Assembly: GCA_905221125.1 (NCBI GenBank)
Contig: CAJNBY010000012.1
Coordinates: forward strand, 5,714 to 69,713
From: a bacterium
Lineage (GTDB): Bacteria; Bacillota; Bacilli; Lactobacillales; Streptococcaceae
Direction: 5' to 3'
DNA: 64,000 nucleotides
In this document: one piece after another, positions 10,983 to 17,546 of the stretch
How positions within the stretch are numbered: the first letter of the stretch is position 1
How the letters are laid out: every line of letters starts with the position of its first letter
Translations under genes and position numbers: made by a program
The notes under the pieces: model-generated
Seen by the model: the letters and a program-made list of their open reading frames with translations, nothing else
The model's database searches: none
What the model was told of the DNA's origin: nothing

Positions 10983-11462
10983 ATGAAAATTAAAGTTGTA
11001 ACAGTTGGGAAACTGAAAGAAAAGTATTTAAAAGATGGTATCGCGGAATATTCAAAACGAATTTCTCGATTTGCTAAGCTTGAAATGATTGAGCTAGCAG
11101 ATGAAAAAACACCAGATAAGGCCAGTGAGTCAGAAAATCAAAAGATTTTAGAAATAGAAGGTCAGAGAATTTTATCAAAAGTTGGTGACCGTGATTTCGT
11201 TATTGTGTTGGCTATCGAAGGGAGAACTTTCTCCTCAGAAGAATTTAGTAAGCAGTTAGAAGAAGCTCCTATAAAAGGATTTTCTACTCTTACCTTTATT
11301 ATTGGAGGGAGTTTAGGATTATCATCAGCTGTAAAAAAGAGAGCTAATCTTTCTGTCAGTTTTGGTCGCTTAACCTTTCCCCATCAGTTAATGAGACTAG
11401 TTCTTGCTGAACAAATTTATCGCGCTTTTACGATTCAGCAAGGCTCCCCCTATCATAAATAG
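10983..11462 (+). CDS. rlmH: 23S rRNA pseudouridine(1915)-N3-methyltransferase RlmH
   Basis: A 159-residue SPOUT-class methyltransferase, full length. The SAM-binding knot is visible as [10 protein letters not shown] near residue 105 and the C-terminal [20 protein letters not shown]. It methylates pseudouridine 1915 in helix 69 of 23S rRNA on 70S ribosomes. It is monocistronic, between htrA (divergent) and tRNA-Arg. An extended -10 (TGtTAGAAT, 10968-10976) ends six bases before the ATG and no Shine-Dalgarno is present, so a leaderless mRNA is likely. Confidence 0.95.
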   Translation: MKIKVVTVGKLKEKYLKDGIAEYSKRISRFAKLEMIELADEKTPDKASESENQKILEIEGQRILSKVGDRDFVIVLAIEGRTFSSEEFSKQLEEAPIKGFSTLTFIIGGSLGLSSAVKKRANLSVSFGRLTFPHQLMRLVLAEQIYRAFTIQQGSPYHK

Positions 11463-11466
11463 AAAA

Positions 11467-11495
11467 TTGACTTTTAATTGAATTTTTGGTAGAAT
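11467..11495 (+). promoter_or_regulatory. Promoter of tRNA-Arg
   Basis: TTGACT (11467-11472), 17-bp spacer, TAGAAT (11490-11495). It ends ten bases before the mature tRNA 5' end and lies immediately after rlmH. Confidence 0.8.
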
Positions 11496-11505
11496 AATTG
11501 TGTTA

Positions 11506-11579
11506 GGTCTCATAGCTCAGCTGGATAGAGCATTCGCCTTCTAAGCGAACGGTCGCAGGTTCGAATCCTGCTGGGATCA
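11506..11579 (+). tRNA. tRNA-Arg (anticodon TCT)
   Basis: A 74-nt cloverleaf. The acceptor pairs GGTCTCA with TGGGATC, the anticodon loop CTTCTAA carries TCT, and the T arm contains GGTTCGAATCC. CCA is not encoded. A terminator follows. This tRNA marks the upstream edge of comCDE in pneumococci. Confidence 0.93.
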
Positions 11580-11591
11580 ATATAGTAGTAA

Positions 11592-11618
11592 AGCTGGGAA
11601 TTTTCCCGGCTTTTTTCT
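11592..11618 (+). terminator. tRNA-Arg terminator
   Basis: A 9-bp stem, AGCTGGGAA with TTCCCGGCT (one G-T pair), two-base loop, then six T. It insulates comCDE from tRNA transcription. Confidence 0.9.
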
Positions 11619-11627
11619 TAAAAAAGT

Positions 11628-11694
11628 ACACTTGAGGAGAAAAAAATGACAGTTGAGAGAATTTTATCTAAAACGAAATTCCATTTTGTATAAT
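11628..11694 (+). promoter_or_regulatory. ComE-dependent comCDE promoter
   Basis: Two direct repeats, ACACTTGAG (11628-11636) and ACAGTTGAG (11649-11657), separated by 12 bp, match the known ComE box. TATAAT follows at 11689-11694. A perfect inverted repeat (TGTAAG/CTTACA, 11701-11716) lies in the comC leader. Confidence 0.9.
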
Positions 11695-11743
11695 GGTTTT
11701 TGTAAGTTAGCTTACAAGAAAAAACATTTTAGGAGATTTTATT

Positions 11744-11869
11744 ATGAAAAACACAGTTAAATTGGAACAGTTTGTAGCCTTGAAGGAAAAAGACTTGCAG
11801 GAGATTAAAGGTGGGGAGATGAGACTGCCAAAAATCCTCCGTGATTTTATTTTCCCAAGAAAAAAGTAA
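11744..11869 (+). CDS. comC: Competence-stimulating peptide precursor ComC
   Basis: A 41-residue precursor with a 24-residue double-glycine leader ending LQEIKGG. The predicted mature peptide is [17 protein letters not shown] (17 residues). The leader is removed during export by ComAB; the peptide activates the ComD kinase. The pattern (Glu1, Arg3, hydrophobic core, basic tail) is typical, but the core differs from pneumococcal CSP-1 (EMRLSKFFRDFILQRKK, from memory). The ATG at 11744 follows AGGAG. comD starts 20 bp downstream. Confidence 0.96.
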   Translation: MKNTVKLEQFVALKEKDLQEIKGGEMRLPKILRDFIFPRKK

Positions 11870-11889
11870 TAAAATAAGGGGAAAGAGTA

Positions 11890-13215
11890 ATGAATTTATT
11901 TGGATTTGGGACAGTTATTGGTCATTTTTTAATTATTAGTCACAGTTACCGTTTAATTTGTAAAGATCAAATAAAATCAAAGGAACTATATTTTTTTGGT
12001 ATCTATACATTACTAGTAGAAGCAGTACTTGAACTTTCCTTTTATCTTCTATATTTAGATGAAATAGTGATTGAAAGATTTTTATTTCCTTTGGGCTTAT
12101 ATTCCTATTTTCGATGGATTAAACAGTATGAGAGGGATAGAGGACTATTCCTAAGTTTACTACTATCTCTTTTATATGAGAGCACTCATAACTTTCTGTC
12201 CGTAACTTTCTCCTCTATAACAGGAGATAACTTTGTTTCACAATATCATGACCCATTCTTTTTCGTTGTAACGGTGTTGACCTATTTTGTTGTCTTAAAA
12301 ATCATTCATTATTTCCATTTGGAACTATCCTATTTTGACAAAGACTACCTCTATCCTTTCTTGAAAAAAGTATTTTTTGCTTTACTACTGCTCCATACTG
12401 CATCTTTCGTTTCAGATATGGTAAGTACGGTTAAACATTTGAATAGTTTTGGAAGTATTTTGTCATCTATAGTCTTTATTTCTCTCCTTTTGACCTTCTT
12501 TGCAATGAATTCTCATAAAGTTCAAATGGAGAAAGAGATTGCTTTGAAGCAGAAAAAATTTGAACAGAAACATTTACAGAATTACACAGATGAAATTGTC
12601 GGTCTGTATAATGAAATCCGTGGTTTTCGACATGATTATGCTGGGATGCTTGTCAGCATGCAGATGGCAATTGACAGTGGTGATTTACAGGAAATTGACA
12701 GAGTTTACAATGAAGTTTTGGTTAAAGCCAATCATAAATTGCGTTCAGATAAGTACACTTACTTTGATTTGAACAACATAGAAGATTCAGCTTTACGAAG
12801 TTTGGTTGCTCAGTCCATTGTCTATGCAAGAAATAATGGTGTAGAGTTTACACTGGAAGTAAAAGATACGATTACCAGGCTCCCAATTGAACTATTGGAT
12901 TTGGTTCGTATCATGAGCGTTTTATTGAACAATGCTGTCGAAGGATCGGCTGATAGCTATAAAAAGCAGATGGAAGTAGCAGTTATTAAGATGGAAACTG
13001 AAACAGTTATTGTAATTCAGAATTCATGTAAAATGACGATGACTCCTTCAGGAGATCTATTTGCCTTAGGATTCTCCACTAAGGGAAGAAATCGAGGAGT
13101 CGGATTAAATAATGTGAAAGAACTACTAGATAAGTACAACAATATTATTTTAGAAACAGAGATGGAAGGCAGTACATTTAGACAAATTATTAGATTTAAG
13201 AGGGAATTTGAATGA
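11890..13215 (+). CDS. comD: Competence histidine kinase ComD
   Basis: A 441-residue HPK10-family sensor kinase. Residues about 1-210 hold six or seven membrane segments that bind competence peptide. The H box FRHDY places the phospho-accepting histidine at residue 248. The N box (MSVLLNNAVEGS) and G box (GFSTKGRNRGVGLNN) form the GHKL ATPase domain. The kinase half appears almost identical to pneumococcal ComD while the first 120 or so residues differ at many positions, as expected if receptor and CSP co-vary. It overlaps comE by four bases (ATGA). Confidence 0.97.
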   Translation: MNLFGFGTVIGHFLIISHSYRLICKDQIKSKELYFFGIYTLLVEAVLELSFYLLYLDEIVIERFLFPLGLYSYFRWIKQYERDRGLFLSLLLSLLYESTHNFLSVTFSSITGDNFVSQYHDPFFFVVTVLTYFVVLKIIHYFHLELSYFDKDYLYPFLKKVFFALLLLHTASFVSDMVSTVKHLNSFGSILSSIVFISLLLTFFAMNSHKVQMEKEIALKQKKFEQKHLQNYTDEIVGLYNEIRGFRHDYAGMLVSMQMAIDSGDLQEIDRVYNEVLVKANHKLRSDKYTYFDLNNIEDSALRSLVAQSIVYARNNGVEFTLEVKDTITRLPIELLDLVRIMSVLLNNAVEGSADSYKKQMEVAVIKMETETVIVIQNSCKMTMTPSGDLFALGFSTKGRNRGVGLNNVKELLDKYNNIILETEMEGSTFRQIIRFKREFE

Positions 13216-13964
13216 AAGTTTTAATTTTAGAAGATGTTATTGAACATCAAGTGAGACTAGAGAGAATATTGGATGAAATTTCGAAAGAATCGAATATTCC
13301 AATATCATACAAGACAACAGGAAAAGTCCGTGAATTTGAAGAATACATTGAAAACGATGAAGTAAATCAGCTTTATTTCCTAGATATCGATATTCATGGA
13401 ATTGAGAAAAAGGGATTTGAAGTGGCTCAGCTCATTCGTCATTACAATCCTTACGCTATTATCGTCTTTATCACCAGTCGGTCAGAGTTTGCGACTTTGA
13501 CCTATAAATACCAGGTATCAGCCCTAGATTTTGTTGATAAGGATATCAATGATGAGATGTTTAAGAAGAGAATTGAGCAAAATATCTTCTACACGAAGAG
13601 TATGTTACTTGAAAATGAAGATGTGGTAGATTATTTTGATTACAATTACAAGGGAAATGATTTAAAAATTCCTTACCATGATATTTTGTATATTGAAACG
13701 ACAGGAGTCTCTCATAAATTGCGCATTATTGGTAAGAATTTTGCCAAAGAGTTTTACGGTACCATGACAGATATTCAGGAAAAGGACAAACATACCCAGC
13801 GATTTTATTCTCCTCATAAGTCATTTTTGGTAAATATAGGAAACATCAGAGAAATTGATCGAAAGAATCTAGAAGTTGTTTTCTATGAAGACCATCGCTG
13901 TCCTATTTCAAGGTTAAAAATTAGAAAGTTAAAAGATATTTTAGAGAAAAAATCTCAAAAGTGA
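13212..13964 (+). CDS. comE: Competence response regulator ComE
   Basis: A 250-residue AlgR/AgrA/LytR-type regulator. The receiver domain (1-125) has the phosphorylated Asp58 in YFLDIDIHG and acidic residues in LILEDV. The C-terminal LytTR DNA-binding domain spans about 140-245. Phosphorylated by ComD, it binds the direct repeats upstream of comC and comparable early com promoters such as comAB and comX, which are outside this window. Translation is coupled to comD. Confidence 0.97.
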   Translation: MKVLILEDVIEHQVRLERILDEISKESNIPISYKTTGKVREFEEYIENDEVNQLYFLDIDIHGIEKKGFEVAQLIRHYNPYAIIVFITSRSEFATLTYKYQVSALDFVDKDINDEMFKKRIEQNIFYTKSMLLENEDVVDYFDYNYKGNDLKIPYHDILYIETTGVSHKLRIIGKNFAKEFYGTMTDIQEKDKHTQRFYSPHKSFLVNIGNIREIDRKNLEVVFYEDHRCPISRLKIRKLKDILEKKSQK

Positions 13965-13992
13965 TTGACAATTAGTAAGAAATTGATATAAT
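13965..13992 (+). promoter_or_regulatory. Promoter of tRNA-Glu/tRNA-Asn
   Basis: TTGACA (13965-13970) directly after the comE stop, 16-bp spacer, extended -10 TGaTATAAT (13984-13992). It starts the tRNA pair downstream. No terminator is visible between comE and the tRNAs. Confidence 0.85.
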
Positions 13993-14015
13993 GGTTATAT
14001 CTGCTACAGATAGAA

Positions 14016-14087
14016 GGTCCGTTGGTCAAGGGGTTAAGACACCGCCTTTTCACGGCGGTAACACGGGTTCGAATCCCGTACGGACTA
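14016..14087 (+). tRNA. tRNA-Glu (anticodon TTC)
   Basis: A 72-nt cloverleaf with acceptor GGTCCGT/ACGGACT, a TTC anticodon within CTTTTCAC, and T loop GGTTCGAATCC. It is six bases upstream of tRNA-Asn and shares its transcript. Confidence 0.93.
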
Positions 14088-14092
14088 TTTTA

Positions 14093-14166
14093 TCCGCCAT
14101 AGCTCAGTTGGTAGTAGCGCATGACTGTTAATCATGATGTCGTAGGTTCGAGTCCTACTGGCGGAG
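14093..14166 (+). tRNA. tRNA-Asn (anticodon GTT)
   Basis: A 74-nt cloverleaf with acceptor TCCGCCA/TGGCGGA, a GTT anticodon in CTGTTAAT, and T loop GGTTCGAGTCC. A strong palindromic terminator follows. Confidence 0.93.
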
Positions 14167-14176
14167 TATAGATAAA

Positions 14177-14203
14177 AGGGAACACAGCTGTGTTCCTCTT
14201 TTT
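14177..14203. terminator. Bidirectional terminator between tRNA-Asn and tetR
   Basis: The perfect palindrome GGAACACAGCTGTGTTCC (14179-14196) is flanked by A-rich DNA on one side and CTCTTTTT on the other. It can end both the tRNA transcript and the convergent tetR transcript. Confidence 0.88.
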
Positions 14204-14206
14204 ATG

Positions 14207-14749
14207 TCAATTTGCATCACCAAGCATCTTCATAAGGAAGTCTGTTATTTCTTGAGGACTTTCTTTTTTTCCATGTGCAATCCAAGTTTGACAGACACCA
14301 AAAAGTGCATGAGTTAGATAGATGCTACTATATTCTAATTCAATGGTATTTAGATTTAGTTGCATAAATTGCTTTTGTAAATCTGTACTGAGCATGATAT
14401 GAAGTTTATTTCGTAAGAAATTTTGGATTTCTTTGGTCCCGTTTTCAGAAAGAAGGGCAGCTAGAAGTGGTTCTGATTCTAGATATTCAAATACTTCTAA
14501 AATAGCGTCTCTTTTGTGATGAGCATGTTTTTGAAAAATATATTCAAATGTATGGAATAGCTTACTTTGATAGTGCTCAATCATATCATACTTATCCTTA
14601 TAGTGAGTATAGAAGCTGGAACGACTAATTCCAGCTTTTTCTGCTAACTTGACAGTAGAAATTTGATCAAATGGCTGTTCCATCAGTAATTGTACCATAG
14701 CATTTTCAATAGTTCTCTTTGTTTTTAAGCGTTTATTACTTTCTTGCAT
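14207..14749 (-). CDS. TetR-family transcriptional regulator
   Basis: A 180-residue repressor-type protein. The N-terminal helix-turn-helix (about residues 15-60) contains STVKLAEKAGISRSSFYTHY, typical of TetR. The C-terminal ligand domain is not recognisable by eye. GGAGG precedes the ATG at 14749. It is divergent from the YhgE/Pip gene, and two copies of a TTAGAC-N5-GTCTAA-type inverted repeat lie between them, so it probably represses itself and that gene. The ligand is unknown. Confidence 0.88.
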   Translation of the reverse strand: MQESNKRLKTKRTIENAMVQLLMEQPFDQISTVKLAEKAGISRSSFYTHYKDKYDMIEHYQSKLFHTFEYIFQKHAHHKRDAILEVFEYLESEPLLAALLSENGTKEIQNFLRNKLHIMLSTDLQKQFMQLNLNTIELEYSSIYLTHALFGVCQTWIAHGKKESPQEITDFLMKMLGDAN

Positions 14750-14769
14750 ATTTCCTCCTTGTAAACAAA

Positions 14770-14865
14770 TTAGACTATCTGTCTAAAAATGGATTTTTTA
14801 TCTTGTAATTTAGATTTTTTAATGTATAATCTATTATATCAAAATTTTAGACAATATGTTTAAAA
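14770..14865 (+). promoter_or_regulatory. Promoter of the YhgE/Pip gene with two TetR-type operators
   Basis: Operator 1: TTAGAC-tatct-GTCTAA (14770-14786), a perfect inverted repeat close to the tetR start. Operator 2: TTTTAGAC (14845-14852) and GTTTAAAA (14858-14865) with centre aatat. Between them lie TTGTAA (14803-14808), 16 bp and TATAAT (14825-14830). Operator 2 covers the expected transcription start. Confidence 0.75.
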
Positions 14866-14876
14866 AAGGAGAATCT

Positions 14877-17519
14877 ATGTTTAAAGAATGGAAAGCAATT
14901 TTTAAAAAACCAACCTTTATTATTGTCATGATAGGGATTTCTCTTATTCCAGCTCTGTACAATATCATATTTTTGTCATCAATGTGGGATCCATATGGGC
15001 AATTGTCTGACTTACCTGTGGCAGTTGTCAATCATGATAAAGAGGCTTCCTATAATGGTAATACCATGGCTATAGGAAAAGACATGGTATCCAATTTAAA
15101 AGAAAATAAAAGCTTAGATTTTCATTTCGTAGATGAAGATGAAGGAAAGAAGGGATTGGAAGATGGCAATTACTATATGGTAGTGACTTTACCAAGTGAT
15201 TTATCTGAAAAAGCAGCTTCGATTTTAACGAATCATCCAGAGCAAATGCAAATCGATTATCAGACTTCAAGTGGTCATAGTTTTATTGCTAGCAAGATGA
15301 GCGATTCTGCGATGACACAATTGAAGCAGAATGTTTCTACCAATGTAACCGAGACCTATACTAAAGCTTTATTTAACAAGATGGTCGAATTAAAGGATGG
15401 TATGAGTCAAGCAGCTTCTGGTAGTGAAAAATTAACTGATGGAGCGAATCAATTAGTGACAGGAAGTCAAACATTAACTACCAACCTGCACTCTTTAGCA
15501 GATTCAAGTTTAACATTTTCAAATGGAACGGAGCAGTTTACTAAAGGATTATCTGCTTATGTTTCTGGTGTTGAACAACTTCATCTTGGCTTAGGGACTT
15601 TTAATAGTGGATTGCTTACATATACTGGTGCAGTGAGTAAATTAGATAGCGGATTAGGTCAATTAGCTTCTAAAAGTCCTGAATTAGTAGGAGGAATCAA
15701 TCAATTATATACTGGTGTAGAGGCCTATACTGGCGGTGTTTCACAACTCAATACTGGTCTTAATCAATTTTCATCTGGTGTTAGTGCCTATACAAACGGA
15801 GTGGGAAATCTTGCAACAGGTGCTAATCAGTTATCTAGTCAATCAGCTACACTTCGAATGGGTGTGGAGCAATTAAGTGAAGGGATTCAACAACTTTCTA
15901 GTAAGTTAGATGCTTCGTCTGGGAAAAAAGATCAAATTAATCAATTATCTTCTGGTCTAAATCAGTTAAATCAAGTTATTCAAAATATTGATGTTGGAGA
16001 TACAAAACAATTAGATTCTGTTTTATCAAGTATAGTATCTCTTTCTAATCAAATGTTAGCACGTGCGCAGTCTGATAAAGCGACTACATTAGCTAATATT
16101 CAATCGACAGCAGCTTATCAATCATTGACAAGTGAGCAACAAGCTGAGATAAGCGCTTCTGTATCTCAAAATTCGACTGATAGTATTCAATCGGCTCAGT
16201 CAATTGTAGCTTTAGTACAAGGTTTACAGAGAAGTTTAAAAAACTTACAAAATCAATCTTCAAATCTTTCGACATTAAAAAATCAAGCTAATCAAGTATT
16301 ACCGCTTGCTTCTACTTCTTTGACAGGATTGTCAAGTGGATTAACAGAGATACAAGGAGCTGTTACTAGTAAATTAGTTCCTGCCAGTCAGTCGATTGCA
16401 TCAGGTGTAAACGCATATACTATAGGTGTTGATAAAGTTTCTCAGGGAGCAAGTCAACTAAGTGAAAAGAATTCCACCTTGACAGGTAGTTTGGATCAAC
16501 TAGTTTCAGGCTCAACTACCTTGACACAAAAATCTTCTAACTTGACAGCAGGAGTTGGTCAATTAGTTGAAAAAACTCCAGAATTAGTGTCTGGTATTGA
16601 AAAATTATCAACTGGCTCTAACCAATTGAATTACAAGAGTCAAGAATTGATAGCAGGAGTTGATAAATTGCAGTCAGGCTCTAGCCAACTAGCTGACAAA
16701 TCTAGTCAGTTACTTTCAGGTGCTTCTCAATTAGAAAGTGGAGCTAATAAATTGGCAGATGGAGCTGGGAAACTAGCAGAAGGTGGAACAAAGTTAACTT
16801 CTGGATTGGAAGGTTTACAGACAGGAGTTGCTTCTTTGGGACAAGGATTAGGTAATGCTAGTGATCAACTCAAGTCAGCATCAACAGAATCTAAAAATGC
16901 AGAGATTTTGTCAAATCCTCTCAGTCTATCCAAAACTGACAATGACCAAGTTCCTGTAAATGGAATTGCAATGGCTCCTTATATGATATCAGTTGCTCTC
17001 TTTGTTGCAGCAATATCAACGAATATGATCTTTGCGAAGCTACCTTCAGGACGTCATCCAGAGAGCCGTTGGGCTTGGTTGAAATCTCGAGCTGAAATAA
17101 ATGGTATTATAGCTGTTTTAGCAGGGATTTTGGTATATGGAGGAGTTCATCTTATTGGTTTAACTGCTAATCATGAGATGAGAACACTTATTCTCATTAT
17201 CCTAACAAGTTTAGTATTTATGTCCATGGTGACCGCTTTAACAACATGGAATAGCCGTATAGGAGCTTTCTTTTCTCTTATTTTGCTTTTATTACAGTTA
17301 GCATCAAGTGCAGGTACTTACCCACTTGCTTTGACAAATGATTTCTTTAGAGCCATTAATCCTTGGTTACCAATGAGTTATTCAGTTTCTGGATTACGAC
17401 AAACAATCTCTATGACAGGAAATATTCATCATCAAGTCATTTTCCTTGTCATTATACTAGTACTATTTATTTGTTTAGGTATGCTAGCCTATCAACCTAA
17501 GAAAATGGAAGAAGATTAA
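14877..17519 (+). CDS. YhgE/Pip-domain membrane protein (ABC-2-like, phage-infection-protein type)
   Basis: An 880-residue membrane protein. One N-terminal membrane segment (about 15-35) precedes a very long extracellular region with many repeats of the type GxxQLxxGxxxLxxGxxxL, predicted to form extended helical coils. Five or so membrane helices lie at the C-terminus (about 690-870), resembling ABC-2 permeases. Relatives include lactococcal Pip (phage c2 receptor) and B. subtilis YhgE; in some streptococci related proteins aid type VII secretion. The start at 14877 is chosen over 14856 because AAGGAG lies five bases before it and operator 2 covers 14856. Likely controlled by the divergent TetR. 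Confidence 0.88.
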   Translation: MFKEWKAIFKKPTFIIVMIGISLIPALYNIIFLSSMWDPYGQLSDLPVAVVNHDKEASYNGNTMAIGKDMVSNLKENKSLDFHFVDEDEGKKGLEDGNYYMVVTLPSDLSEKAASILTNHPEQMQIDYQTSSGHSFIASKMSDSAMTQLKQNVSTNVTETYTKALFNKMVELKDGMSQAASGSEKLTDGANQLVTGSQTLTTNLHSLADSSLTFSNGTEQFTKGLSAYVSGVEQLHLGLGTFNSGLLTYTGAVSKLDSGLGQLASKSPELVGGINQLYTGVEAYTGGVSQLNTGLNQFSSGVSAYTNGVGNLATGANQLSSQSATLRMGVEQLSEGIQQLSSKLDASSGKKDQINQLSSGLNQLNQVIQNIDVGDTKQLDSVLSSIVSLSNQMLARAQSDKATTLANIQSTAAYQSLTSEQQAEISASVSQNSTDSIQSAQSIVALVQGLQRSLKNLQNQSSNLSTLKNQANQVLPLASTSLTGLSSGLTEIQGAVTSKLVPASQSIASGVNAYTIGVDKVSQGASQLSEKNSTLTGSLDQLVSGSTTLTQKSSNLTAGVGQLVEKTPELVSGIEKLSTGSNQLNYKSQELIAGVDKLQSGSSQLADKSSQLLSGASQLESGANKLADGAGKLAEGGTKLTSGLEGLQTGVASLGQGLGNASDQLKSASTESKNAEILSNPLSLSKTDNDQVPVNGIAMAPYMISVALFVAAISTNMIFAKLPSGRHPESRWAWLKSRAEINGIIAVLAGILVYGGVHLIGLTANHEMRTLILIILTSLVFMSMVTALTTWNSRIGAFFSLILLLLQLASSAGTYPLALTNDFFRAINPWLPMSYSVSGLRQTISMTGNIHHQVIFLVIILVLFICLGMLAYQPKKMEED

Positions 17520-17546
17520 AAAAATCGACCAACTGGTCGATTTTTT
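17519..17546. terminator. Bidirectional terminator between yhgE-like and yfhO-like genes
   Basis: A 12-bp stem, AAAAAATCGACC with GGTCGATTTTTT, and loop AACT. It has T runs in both directions and serves both convergent genes. Confidence 0.92.
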
